From positions 57,497,617 through 57,561,616 of the forward strand of contig JACSVZ010000002.1 of NCBI GenBank assembly GCA_014706295.1: a DNA stretch of 64,000 bases. Direction: 5' to 3'. Positions 24,396 to 37,439 of the stretch are shown here, piece by piece. Position 1 is the first letter of the stretch; every line of letters starts with the position of its first letter. A program made the translations under genes and the position numbers. The notes under the pieces were generated by a model, which searched no databases, was not told where the DNA came from, and worked only from the letters and a program-made list of their open reading frames with translations. Source of the DNA: Lycocorax pyrrhopterus obiensis. Its lineage: Eukaryota; Chordata; Aves; Passeriformes; Paradisaeidae.

Positions 24396-27300
24396 GGTGG
24401 ATGCTTACCTGCTGGCTGATCTAATAGGATTTTGTACTGAACTTTATTTTGGAAAGCAATGTGTACCTTATAAAAGATCTGTTTCTAAAAGACAAGACTG
24501 GACTGAAGCAGCTGAATCAAATCACTTTGGGTTATATACGACATACAAAATCGAGTTTACAGCAGGCAGAAGTTTTGAGAAACTGGGTACGAAGTGGTAG
24601 ATTTACTAGGAAGAACTGCTTTTAATTTCTAGTAGAATCAGAAGTACATGAGTGCCACTGCTACCCAGAGACAGACTTACAAGTAAGGAGAAAAAGATTG
24701 CTAAGAATGGGCTACAGACCTAGTAAAATAAATGAAAACCTCAGATAGGATGTTAAAAGGACAGATAGAATTCAACCACAAAGAGAGCATGATTAAATAA
24801 GAGGGCTCTATCTTGTAGGTTAGGAAAACTAATTCAATTAGTCTAACTCAGTTTTACCTTGGAAGGAAAACAAACGCACATACTAATGATGTACTCATCT
24901 GCTATACAAGAGAGAAACAAGGTATAAAGGACAGGCTGAGAAGAGAAGGATGATTAAAAGTGAAAAAGGTCATCTCCTACTTTCTAAATTAATACTTTAG
25001 TTCTCAGTAGAAATTAAGATCATGAGGGTAATAACAGGATATCTAATCAGGAATGAAAGTAAGAATGGTATTTTGATTACCATATTCAAAGTAACAGCAG
25101 AGTTTGGGCTGTGGACTGCGGTGAAAGAAAGAAAGAAGGAGAGGGAGGGAAAAAGAGACCAGCTAAAACACTAGAAGAATTAAACATGAAAATGCAAGTT
25201 CAGTAGCAGACATTTTTATTGACTTCATCAGTTTGGAAATATGTGGTTCAAAGATGAGAGAACTTGCCCTTGGACTAGAGATAGCATATCTAATTACAGA
25301 AAGTTTTTTGGGGAGGAATTGGTGAAGTGATCTAGGTGGCTGCATTCCCATCAGTTTGGTCACTCCTACTAGAGCCCTTAGCACAGATTTTCAAAGTCAA
25401 GAACAACAAGCTGTGAAGGCCAGTGGAAAGAGAGCTAAACTGTAATGTGGTTTTCTTTATCAGAGGTGCATACTAGGTTAGACTGACACAATTTACATTC
25501 AACAAGATAACTTTCTTGTAAGATACGAGTAAGCATCATGTTTTCAAGAGCACAGATTATGGTAAATCATTCAGTACTTTACCACACAGGAAATTACTGT
25601 TGAGGAACTCAGGAAGGTTGTTAATATATGAACTGGATGATAGGTAAATCAAAAACTAAGCAGAAGGCTAAAATGTGCGCACACTGAAAAGGAAGTCCCC
25701 AAGATGCAATTATCATCAGTGACATTGCACACCCATCAGTCTTAGGGACTGATACTGCACAGTGTTGTCATTAGTGAGAGAACAAGGTGTGTGAGGGTCT
25801 AGCTGATTGTTAAATTAAGGTACTGCTTAGGACTAACTACACAGAAAGCCTGATCTCTGACACCTCTAAGATAGAGCCACAGCAATGGATTTGCATAGTA
25901 CAAATAACTGTTGACGAAAGCATTTCCTAAAAAATAGATTTTTGTCAGCTAGAGGTGAAACAGAAGCAATATGAAACAGAATAAAATAGCCAACCAAAGG
26001 ACGACAGGAAGCTCGCCAATGTGACACAGAAGTAGAAAGAGGAAAAAACAAGTCCAGTCTCTACCATTTTCACTGAATACAAGGAAGTGATCCTGCCTTC
26101 AACATTACACAAGGCACCATTATGAGCAAGGGTACAATAGTTTACATAGTTCTAGTCATTTGTATTCACAGAAATGTATCTTAAACTGAAATGGAAACAA
26201 AAAAGGGCTATTGGAATAATATGGATAATGAAGAATCCATTTTATGGGAAGAATAGAAACCTGGCAAAGGGCTATTTAAAATTAAAAAATGAATACATAC
26301 ATATATAAATATGAGAGTAAAAGCTGGAATACTCCTAATTTTCTAATCACAAATGTATTTTCGAACAACAGGGATGAAAAAAGAACTGTGCTGGATCCAG
26401 CAGGGACTATAGAAACTTGAAGAGCTCTATGTGACAGTAGAGGGTGAATTTAGACACAGAAGTTTGTCAGCCAAGGCAGTATCTTCCTAGGAAGTTCTTG
26501 ACACAATGGCACCATTATTAAAAACTCTAGTGCTCAGGGCATTTGAGCACCATGCTAAGATAACAGTTAAACTACATCTGGACCCATACTGGCTCACATT
26601 CAGTCAGCATCAATACTTGCTAGTGTACTTTCCTACTTCCATAAGTGGGGCTAGGACAGGCAGAGAGGGCTTAGGTGCATCTACAGGTGAGAGAGAGGGA
26701 CATGCAAGAAATATAAAAGGGATCAACTTGGCTTGAAATGTCAATGCACATTTGTGTTCAACAACTATATAGACACAGAATGAAAGTGCTTTAATCTGAG
26801 TTGCTTTAATTCACCACCAGACCTGTAAACACTGTAAGCATATCAACTTCATATGCTTTTCTATTTATCTTTGCTTTCATGAGCATCTTTGCATCCTGGT
26901 TCTAACAATCCTTCCTAGGGCCTCCAGGAACATTTGGAACATGAACATCTGAAAGATGTGCAGATTTCTTCTACTCTGTATCAGCTATGTTCTGTCTGCC
27001 CAATTTTTGACCAGACAGTGCAAGAAGTCATAGATTTCCCTGTTCCATCTTTCAGCAGAGGAAGAAATAGGCATGTTTTATCCTATTCTTCATCCTGCCT
27101 TTGGGTTTGACACATGTTGCAGAAATTCCTTCTGTGGCTGCTGCAGTGAAAAGTCACTGAAGACTTTTATCACATAGTATCTTGCTAAGTATTACAGCTT
27201 GACTGTCTTTTTGCTATCCATTCTACATGTTCTGTACAAATGTTTATCCAAATTGCTTTTTTTTTCAATGCTTAAAACTTGTAAGTCAAGCTCTTCAGAC

Positions 27301-30300
27301 ATTTACTGGGATTAAAGCAAGTGAAAAACCAAAAGAAGAGCCTGGAGGTGTTTGCCTTTAGTTTCAGAGCCTCTGGAATTCTTCCAGGACACAACACCAA
27401 GAAAGTTATAGGTCTATTTTTGCCCTTCTCCTCTTTTTAATAAAAATAGAGTCTTATTTAATCACTAGTCTGGAGGAATGGACAGTTTCAAATAGAGCAT
27501 TAGTACTAGGATATTTCCAGATCAAACTGCAAATGGTGGTGCTGCCAACATAAATATTCTGATATTTTCAAACAGAAGAGCAAAGGCAGAAAGCAGAAGC
27601 ATCTAAGTCACCCTTGCGACCCTAGAGGGTAACAGGCAAAAGAGTAGAAGCAACTTGCCTAAGATGACAGGCTCCAGAAAAGCAGGGCAAAGCCACGTCC
27701 ATGCCTTTTCCCTTCCTGCTTTGGCAGCCAGCTGAAGGCCACACAAGGGGAGCAGCGGGTGTGGAGAGCCCCATTTTAAGCTTGTGCACCCTAAAGTTTT
27801 CATCATCTGTGATTTCAATCACTGCTTCTGTGGGTTGGCATTGATATGCACAAGTTGTGACATTTCCCTTTAATGGCAACCTTCTGTAAAGGCCAGGTAA
27901 AGAGGTGAAAGTGACATTTATCCTCCTCTGTGTAGGCAAAGATTTTTATTTTTTTACTAATGGAAATTTCTCCCTGTTTCAAAGTATTTATGGTGTTATA
28001 AGCGTACTGTGGATATTATTACAGCATAAATGACATGTCTCACGATAACTTTTACCCCAGTCTCTGAAGTACGCTTCCCATCAGACAAATGTAACATTAT
28101 TCAAACCAAGTCTCTAAAATTCTTGACATTTGCCATCACTTGTATCTTTCCACAGAGAACTGAAGCAGCTTTTCTTTTAAAACTGTAATATCAATAAACT
28201 GGGTATTCAATTTTTCATGAAAAATGGGACTGATGTAAAGTGAGCAATCTCATATCAGCTGAATATGGAGTTACAAATATGAAGTTACATTTCTTCTGTT
28301 AAGACACTTATCTTTTACACTCAAATATTTCTATTGCCTACTGAATTTTTTTGGAGAAGATATATAAAATGTATCAACAACAAATTAGTATAAAATTATA
28401 TTAATATGAATGAATGATCTTTGCTTACACAACTATGTAATCTCAACACTATTTTTTTATACACTGCCACTGAGGATCAAGTACCCTATCACCAGGTCTT
28501 CAGTTTTTCTAGTACAAATGATCTAAATCTTATCTCAAATTTTTTTTCTGCAGAATGATTTTAAGTGATCATATTATCCAACTAGTTTCAGTTGTCTTGA
28601 TAACCAATATGGCTGTAAGATTGATCTTTGCTAGATCACTAATATATTTTTAACTATATAACTGAATTACCTTGATATTATATTCAGTTGACTTTCTGGA
28701 CTTACATACATTTCAGTTTTATCCACCAAAGGAACACAAATACAGTTTCACACTTTTTAAGTATCCTTATGCAAGAGTCCATACTTATCTCAGTGTCATT
28801 CTCATATTTTAATGATTAATTTTTCAGAATTAGGATCAAGGGTTAATTAAAAGAAATTTATAATGCCAGAAGTGAAATGTGTGGAGGCAAAAGTATTAAC
28901 AAGTTTCAGAAATGTAGATTTCCTTTGGGTAACTTCAGTAAATAAACAAACTATTAGGAATTTAAAAATAAGATTTCACAAAGTTCTAATGTTAATCCAT
29001 GCTAAATATCTAGTAAGCTGTTTTATTTCCCTTGGAAAACAAAGACAGTGTTGTAAGCACTTATGACTAGTAAGTTTCATTTACATACATTTCTAAATTT
29101 TGGGCTATTGAATTGCAAAGGTTTTGGGTACTTGTAAGAACAGAGAATAGACTGTACAACCTGCTGCTTCACAGATTAAGATGGAAGGGATGCAATGCTT
29201 GCCATCCAATGTCTCTGGATAGTGGAAGTATGACTGTTACTCACCAACCACTGATTGACAGGTTTAGCATTGCATGGACAGGTATTCACTGGATTCTCAC
29301 CAGCATGTGGGAGGCTAGGCAGCAAAGGCAGAAGGTTCATATTCATGTTTGCAGAAGATTGATTAAGAAAGCATAGGATGTCTGAAAGAGATTGATAAAA
29401 ATTAACTAGGGACAGCTACACATTCTCTCTTATTGCTTTACCCACTAAAAAGGCTGTATATGTTCTACTGTCCTTTTTAAATACAATAAACACTTGGAGA
29501 AGACAAAAGAAATACCTTTTCTAGTCGCCCCAATTTGACTCTGTTTCCTAAGTTCACATCCAAGCAACTTGTTTTTAAAAATCTTCTTATGTTTTTGTGT
29601 GGTTTACATTATCATTTGTAAAATATGTTACAACATGCTATTTGCTTTGTTTTGAAATTTCAGGACCTTTCTGTGGTTTCTCCACACCCTGTAAATTTCA
29701 CATATAAATCATAGGAAAAAAGGCCAATCTTCTGATTTCTTGTTCAGTGTTCCAAAGAAAATGGTTAGGAAGAATGTTACCAATCACTAATGTAAATTTC
29801 TATGCCAGCTCATCCCAATCATGTCAGCTGGTAGACCTGTATCTAAAAACGGCAAATACTTGCTAATTGAAAATACAGTTTGACTAAAATGTTCTAATTT
29901 GTGTAGATTAAGATTAGGTGTCAAGGGGAAGTGTATAAACCTGAAGAGAAACATACTAATTTATTCAAATTCCATTAAAGTCCCCATTCCCAGTTTTTCC
30001 TGTTAGATAGATCACTGTAGCTCTCAACCTAGACTCTGAACTGATCACTGAAAGTTTTCAAAAAGAGTGAGCATGTGCATTTGCTGTCTTTGTTTCATTT
30101 TTTTGAGGGAGAAAAGGCAATGGGCCTCTCCATTAGATCTGATAATATGGCACACATAAAATCGGGTAGCTGTAGTTTGAAAAGGGAACAGGAAACCCAC
30201 ATGAAAATGTGGAGTGATTCTGCACTTCATAAGAATGCAAGTTGCTACACTGGTATTTAAGAATTTGTAATCCACCTAGGATGCAGGATAATCTTGCTCC

Positions 30301-32845
30301 CAAGGAAACTTGCTCCATCAAGTGATTAAGTGCAGGAATTAATTGCATATTTGGCATGTGATTATGACCGAAAATTAGATTTTTTTACAAACCCTTAGAT
30401 TTGGACAGTCCACAAGAAAAAATCATAAACTGCATATTTGCATCTTTACCTGCCTGAGTGTGTTCAAAACTCTGAATCTGAACATCAGATTCAGTTACCT
30501 GTATTACTTAAAAGCCTGACTTGCACATTTGTCAAGGAATAGGAGGTGGGCACTTTTTAAAATGTGGCTTCTTTCTCAGGAGCTTAAATTTAAGTTTAAG
30601 TATCCAAGTTTGCAAATATTGCAGTTTGATCTGTAGACATGCACACATATTCACACATGCTTATCAGGGAGAATGCTTTTGTTTAGGGTGTAATTATTGT
30701 GCAGTGTCATATTACATGAAAATTGCCTTACTGGCTTGTCTAAACAAAGTTTGTGATAATTATACAAATCTTTTTCTGCTTTGAACAATCATGGCACACT
30801 GAATAGAGTATTAAAAGTACAGCACAATAAAAATGAAAAGAGATTGCAGTGTATAATCTTAAAGTCATACTTCAATTTTATTGGTATAATTAAAATCCCT
30901 TAAGATCATTCCAGTTCCTTAAACATTTCGATTTCTCTTCTCTCTTCACTAGTACAATATTATGGAGAGATGTTACCCATTTTGGCTCTTAGAAAAATGA
31001 TCTGTCACCTCCACCATGAAGCTGAGCATGGCGAGCAGCTATTGCTGCAGAATAGTCAAGGGGCTCTATGGGTAAGCAGAGGGCCAACTCACTTATGCTT
31101 CTTTGAAAAGCCTCACTTAAGGCTGTAGGCATCTGCACAGGATGCCACGATGGTATTGGTAGATGAGATTACTTCCAGTAATTTCTCTCCATCTGCTTTT
31201 AACTGTTGTTTTCAAGTAGTTCACTGATTCCTCAGTTCCTGGAGGAGGAACACCTAAGTGTTCCTTAATTCACTTTTGCCAAAATGAGCCCAGTTAGTTC
31301 AAATAACCTGTATGTTATACATCTTTGCTCTGGCCCATGTTAACTAAGGTGAATTGCTCCTAGTAAGTGCAGTTTCCCTACCAGATGTAAGAGTTAGTGT
31401 TTTCAGTAACATGTAATTTACTACTGCATGAAGGAGCTATGTCCATTAGTTTAGAATTTAGAGAGAAAAAGGCAAATGCGTACCACATTTACTGTTATAA
31501 ATTAAATATTCCTGACAGAATTTGGGATCATGTTTAGTATATCTTTTTTCTCCAAGAAAAACACCTTTGAATCTACCCTCTCTAAATATGGCAGTTGAGT
31601 TAGTGGAGTCATTGCCATGTGGTTCATTGTCATTGCACCAAAAAGTGGTGCAAAATTAGAACACTGGTATGTAATCCCCCTTATCACTACAGGAATGTTT
31701 CAGCTAGTACTTAAAGACCTATTAGAGATCTAAACCCTAGCAATTTATTTAAAAACTGCTTAAAACAAGTGCCTTAGTGTTACCTGCCAGTTGGACTGGA
31801 AATGTCATTAATGAAGGCGAGCAATGAGGATTTTTTTTGTGTTTTGATTGTAATCAATAAGACTACACTCTTCTTGCCAGCTAAAGAGTGGATAAAAATT
31901 AGATATTCCTGTCTCACCCTGTTCCACCCCTCAAAGAGATGGAAATATTCCTCCTCTTTCACTAAATTTAAATTCAACCCCAATTTCAATTCAATTCAAT
32001 TTCAAAGCCTTCACACAAAGAAGGCAGAATATATGTTGTATATAGAAATATATGCACTTATGCACCTTTCAATCAGATTATCTTGGCACATTCTCCTTTT
32101 TTTTGGTTGACTCCTTGAATACCCCTCTGCTTTGCATACCTTCTGGGCTGTAAGAGCTAGGATGTATCAATTATATTTCACCTATTTTCACTTTTCCCTC
32201 TGACATACTGTTATGAAATCAGTAAATTAGCTGCTGAGGTTTTGTATGTTTTGTTTCATTTTATTTAGTATTTTGAAAACCATAAATCTCAGATATGACT
32301 CAAAGAGGATTTAAACGTCTTGTCTTCAAAATTAATAAAGATGTGGTTTTTATTTACTGTTTTCTGGAGTGATTAAATAGTGTTCTGGCCTATAAAAGTA
32401 CAATGCATTGTTTTATTAACTCTGACAGATGAGAAGAGTTGCTTGCAGCTGGCAGTCTTTAGTTTTGATGACAGTATCATGCAAGGGTTAAAGCTATGCT
32501 GGAATCGATTTACTCAGATTTAACAAAAGAAATAGGTAGGGTATGCAGTAAAGCATACACCTTTAATGCATAGGCAGAAGTGTTCTGTGCAGGATAAGAA
32601 AGCAATTGTGTGAATACTTTGGTCCAGATGGCACTAGGGTTAAGGAAGTGTGAAGGGAAAAATTGTAGACTATTTGTCATAGAATAAAAGTTCAGAAGAA
32701 GCAAAAAGAAATGCTGCTGACCATTACTAGGCATGAAAAATAGGATTTTGTTTTCATAGACTATAAAGGCCAAGAGCTCATATGGAAAACTCTGTTTTCA
32801 GAAGAAATCTGTCTCTGGTGTTGACTAGGAAGTTCACAGGGCTCA
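24396..32845. other. Intergenic desert, no gene seen
   Basis: About 8.4 kb of AT-rich DNA with only short, random-looking open frames. A weak MIR-like patch near 27.64 kb is listed separately. Nothing else can be supported. Confidence 0.6.
27635..27705 (+). mobile_element. Possible MIR-like SINE remnant
   Basis: A short stretch with 'gcaacttgcctaagatgaca' followed by 'gcagggcaaagcc'. It resembles the conserved MIR core (the 'aacttgcccaaggtcac...gcagagcc' pattern). It is too short and diverged for certainty. Confidence 0.3.
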
Positions 32846-33898
32846 CACAGAATCACAGAATGGTTGAGGTTGGAATGGACTTCTGGAGGTCATCTGGTCC
32901 AAACCTCCTGCTCAAGCAGGACAACCTAGAGCTGGTTGCCCAGGACCAAGTCCATGTAGCTTTTAAATATCTCCAAAAAAAGAGACCCCGCATTCTCCCT
33001 CAGCAACCTGTGGCAGTTCACGGTCACGCTCACAGTCAAAAGTGCTTCCTGATGTTCAGAAGGAACTTCTTATGTTCCACTTTGTGCTCATTGCCTATGG
33101 TCCTGTCAGTGGGCACCACTGAGCCTGGTTCCTGTAAGCCTGGCTTCAACCTCTTTGCACTCTCCCATCAGGAGAGATATATATATATTTATAAGATTCT
33201 CTCTGAGGCTCCTTTTCTCCAGGCTGAACAGTCCCATCTCTTTCATCTTTTCCTCATAGGAGAGATGCTTCAGCCCCTTAATCAAATCTATGGCCCTTTA
33301 CTGGAGGCTTTGCTGTATGGAGCCCAGAACTGAACACAGTAATCCAGATGTGGTATTACCAGTGCTGAGTGAAAGGGAAGCATTACCTCGCTCGACCTGC
33401 TGGCACTTCTTGGCCTAAGTCAGATGAGGATGCCATTAGCCTTCTTTGCCACAATGGTACACCATTGGCTCATGTCCAACATGGTGTCCATCAGGACACC
33501 TAAGTCCTTTTCTGCCAATCTCCTTTCCATCTGGGTGGACCTCAGCAAGTACTGGCGTGAGGGATTGTTTTCTGCCAGATGCAAGACTTTGCACTTCCTA
33601 TTGTTGAATTTCGTCAGGTCAGCCTGTCAAGGCTCCTGCACACAGCAGCAAAACCCTCTGGTCTATCAGCTTCTCCTCTCACTTTTGTGTCACCAACAAG
33701 CTTGCTGAGACTATGTTCTGCCCCAGCATACAGGTCATTAATGAAGATATTAAACAGGACTGGATCCAGTACAGATGTCTGGGGTACACTGCTAGTTACT
33801 GGCCCCAGCTCAGGTTCATTACACTAATTACCATACTCAGGGCACAGACATTCAGCCAGTTTTCAATCCACCTCACCATCTGCCTATCCAATCCCTAC

Positions 33899-34147
33899 TT
33901 AACAGCTTTTGTATAAGGATCTTATGGGAGACAGTGTCAAAAGTCTTGCTGAATCCAGGTAAGAAACATCCACTGCTTTTTCCTCACCTACAAGGCCTCT
34001 CATTTTACTGTAGAAGGTTGTCAGGTTGACCAAGTATGACTTTTCATTGGTGAAGTTGTACTGACTACCCCTGACAACTGCCTTGTCCTTCATGGGCCTG
34101 GAAATCGTTTCCAGGATTAGCTGCTCTATAACCTTTCCAAGGCTCAA
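33899..34147 (-). pseudogene. CR1 ORF2 reverse-transcriptase remnant
   Basis: Open stretch of 82 codons on the minus strand inside the CR1 copy. It matches the part of CR1 reverse transcriptase around the block leading to the YLD residues. Reading frame is lost immediately downstream, so no functional enzyme can be made. The neighbouring 34065-34253 minus frame carries adjacent CR1 sequence in another frame, which confirms a frameshift. Confidence 0.8.
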
Positions 34148-35087
34148 AGTAAGACAGACTGGCCTGTAGTTCCCTGGGTCCTCTTGCTTGGCCTTCTTGA
34201 AGATAGGAGTGATATTTGCTGTTTTCCCCAGTGGTCAGAGTTACCACAATCAAACAAAGACTATCAAGAGTGGCCTCAAAATCACAGTCAGCTCCCTCAG
34301 TGCTTGTAGGTGCTTTCCCTCACAGTCCATGGACTTTTGTATGTCTAGTTTTATTCTCTGATGTGATACTCTTTCACCAAAAGTATGTTGTCCTTGCTCC
34401 AGTTTTCATTGGTCTCTGGGGCCTGGGAACCCTGAAGATCAATCTTCCTAATAAAGGTGGAGACAAAGAATGCATGGAGTACCTGTGTAATGAGGACCCC
34501 TGTCCCATTCATCAATGTGCCCACATTTTCTCAAATCTTCCTTTTGTCATGTATTGTGCTTACAAAATCCCTTCTTGTTGCCTTTGACATCCCTGGCCAG
34601 ATCCAATGTCAGTTTGGCTTTGACTGTCCTAGCCACATTTTTGTATGTTCAGACAGCATCTCTGTATTATTCCTAGGCTACCTGTCCCTGCTTTCACCTT
34701 CTGTGGTTTTCTTTTTTTTTTTTCTGTTTTGTTTTGTCAGGAGCATGTTGTTCATGATTAGGATGGACTACTATTGAGCTTGGACAAGGAGACTCTTGAC
34801 TATAAAGCAGCCTTCTTTGTCCCCTTGTCTCCACAAGCCCTTATCCTGCAGGACTGTACCACGCAGATCCCTAAAGAAGCCAAATTCTGCTCTCTTAAAA
34901 TCCAGAACTGTGATCTTGCTTTTTGCTCAGCTTCCTTTTCTCAGTCTGATCTCTAACATCTCATGGTCACTGCATTCAACACTCCTGTCAACCTTCACAT
35001 CCACAATGAGCTTCTCCTTTTCCCATTATGTCTGTAGCAGACACCCATTACAGTGCCATTAATGCCAGTCTGTTTTTTAATCCTTAC

Positions 35088-35300
35088 TCAGAAGCTTTCT
35101 GTTTGTTCAGCATCCATCCTCAGGGAAAGCTCTATGCTCTCCAGCTGCTCTCTCACATGAAGGGAAACCTCCCCTTCCTCATCTGCCTGGCCTCCAGGAA
35201 GTTTGTATTCCTCCAATGCAACACTCCAGTAATGGGAGCCATCCCACCACATCTCCATGATCCCAAGAATATTAAGGTCCTGCAGCTGCACAGAGATCTA
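35088..35300 (-). pseudogene. CR1 ORF2 endonuclease remnant
   Basis: Minus-strand stretch with the tryptophan-rich 'WWDGSHYWSVALE' signature of the apurinic-like endonuclease domain at the N-terminal side of CR1 ORF2. It lies in the correct order relative to the reverse-transcriptase remnant at 33.9-34.1 kb, although the intervening coding sequence is shortened and interrupted. Confidence 0.75.
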
Positions 35301-35640
35301 TAATTAATTTTGTTTATTACCCATGCTATGTACATGAGTGCTCAGGTACTTTAGAGAGGCACCCCAGCATCCTGATTTACCAGAAAGAACTTTAGGGACT
35401 TCCCCATAATGGTGCCTTGTAGACACTTCCTTTCTCCCATGCAGGTGCTAGAGGTGGCCTTTCTTCAGCCCTGTTTTTCTGATTTTGTGATCTCTTTCTG
35501 TCACATCACTCCAGGTCCTTTCACATCACTCCAGTCCTTTCCATCACTTCCACCAGGGCTTCTGGTAATTTTCTCCCTCCCCATCACTGCTAGTTTACAG
35601 CCCTCCTTACCAGGTCAGCGAGCTGGGTGGCAAGGATGCC

Positions 35641-37380
35641 CAGAAGGCAGCTTGAGATCTGGCTGCTGGGCAGTTCTTTATAGCTTTGAAATTGTTCTTT
35701 CACTGAAGAGTAAGAATATTGTTCACATGAAAGGGATGTACATGGACTTCAAACAAAACAAAACAATTTCTGAAAATATTGCAAAAGCTGTTACTTAAGC
35801 ATGCACATATTTACATGTTAAAATAAGAGACAGAATGCGAACCTTTATCAATTACAATCTATTAAAATAAAACAATGATAGATCTAAATTCTGAAAGGTA
35901 AATATTAATATTTTTGTGTCTTGCAAGTCCTTAATGTGTTTCATGTTTTGTTCATGAACATAATGCTCTTATGGAAGCCATTTGTTACTTTTTGATCTTG
36001 TTCAATTTCTTTCTCCACACTGTAGCAGACTTAAATATCTATAGTTATTATTTTATTGTTGCTACCTTGTTGTCAGCTGAAGTATCACAAAAGTTTGAGA
36101 AGATGAATTCTGCATTCTGCTCCAGGCAGCGAGAAGTATAGTCAGGTCAGGGAGGCAGCAACAGAAAAAATGATATATGACTGGGGACATTTTGCTAATC
36201 AAATAATGAAGTGAACTGCCCACCTACATAAAGCAGAAGTCAGGCTCCGTCTCAGTATCTCAGAAGCAGTTTAGGAACTCTAGTCTCATTTTCTAGTTAA
36301 TGTAACTATTCAATTGAAATAACTATTAATTTACTTGCACACAGTGCTTTCATAGCTAATGGCAAGTATAGTTCTGTGAGACGTTCCTCACCCATGTGTG
36401 TTAATGTCATTGTATTAAGCTCTGGCGTCATTAAGAAATCTCTGGCCCTTACCTTCAGAGCATTTTTTCAAAGGCAGAAATTAAAGAATTACACTGCACC
36501 ACCATTTTTCTAGATCCTGCATTAATGTCATTCTCAGAAACCTGATTAACAGTCTCAGACAAGTTTCTAGAACCCACTGTACACAATGTGATTGATGTCT
36601 TACAAGGATTTTGTTGTTAGTTTTATTACTCCTATCCTTAAGAAAGACTGCCTTCATGGGATAAATTTCAGGCTAGAAATACATTGACTCTCTGGACACA
36701 GAGGTTCCAGATTCTGAGATGGTCTCCAGCCTTCAGCTTTCTGTGGCCAGTCAAGTACATGTGACCATCATGCTTTTCATTCCATGTCCAGGTAAGTACT
36801 AACATATAGGACAGGTATTGATACTTCTTCTAGGATTGCCAATTTATTCATTGAGTAATGGTGCCTTGAAGAACAAAACCGTCTTCACACCTCCCACAAA
36901 ACTCAGACTTGTTTTTTAATCACCATTCAGACAGTTTAGTGGCCATAGTTAAAGAAATAAAAGGTGCACATTGTTTAGTGGCCATAAGGAAATAAAAGGC
37001 ACATGTTTTATCCAGCCTGTGGGTGAACTCATGCTGCATCTGCACAGCACAATGGCCACAGAACCTCATGCAGAAAGGCAGTGTGTGGCCTTGCTCCTCT
37101 CTGTCCAAGGGCACATTATAAATCATAGTAGCTCCATTGACAGCAAAAGGCTTCCAGTAGTGTAAATGGAAGATTAACCAGGACTTTTTGGTCTAAAAAA
37201 CACATCCTGAAAAATCACGTGGCTTGGCATGAAGGTTGCACCACAGCTCAAAGTGTGGCAAGGTGCGGCACGTTTCCTCAAGAAAGTTGCCCCTTCTCCT
37301 TCTGTGTCAGAACTCCAAAGCGGAGCAACATAAGTTGTGCATGTGGGAAGCCATGCGCTGGTTGTTTTTCACTGGGTCTG
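35641..37380. other. Intergenic, no gene seen
   Basis: AT-rich DNA between the CR1 copy and the CpG-rich patch. It includes a short local direct duplication ('tagtggccat' plus 'aaataaaaggcaca'-like text) at about 36938-37005. No gene is supported. Confidence 0.5.
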
Positions 37381-37387
37381 CTTAATT

Positions 37388-37424
37388 ATTGGTCACTTCG
37401 GTCGAGGGGACTCTAGGTTTATAG
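37388..37424 (+). promoter_or_regulatory. Possible CCAAT/TATA promoter boxes
   Basis: An inverted CCAAT box (ATTGG, 37388-37392) is followed about 26 bases on by a TATA-like TTTATAG (37418-37424). CpG-rich DNA starts immediately downstream (about 37440). The arrangement is what a vertebrate promoter would show, but no downstream gene can be recognised. It may be a non-coding transcript start or chance. Confidence 0.35.
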
Positions 37425-37439
37425 GCAGGGCTGGACCAC

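Larger units (their letters stand above)
32846..35640 (-). mobile_element. Long CR1 LINE copy, antisense, inactive
   Basis: The longest mobile element here, inserted in minus orientation. The 3' end is at the left ('cagaatcacagaatgg' followed by 'ggaggtcatctggtcc', the reversed CR1 tail). On the minus strand, 33899-34147 translates to a CR1 reverse-transcriptase segment (a 'VIEQLILETIS' block, then 'VSYLD') that breaks frame just after the YLD residues. At 35088-35291 the minus strand gives a CR1 endonuclease segment with 'MWWDGSHYWSVALE'. The order endonuclease, reverse transcriptase, 3' UTR is that of CR1 ORF2. Stops, frameshifts and deletions make it a dead copy. The right edge is uncertain: endonuclease similarity ends near 35.3 kb and weaker CR1-like text continues to about 35.64 kb. 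Confidence 0.92.

Noticed and set aside
32782..33333. 183-codon plus-strand open frame
   Set aside because: Most of it is the antisense of a CR1 3' region; no independent coding evidence.
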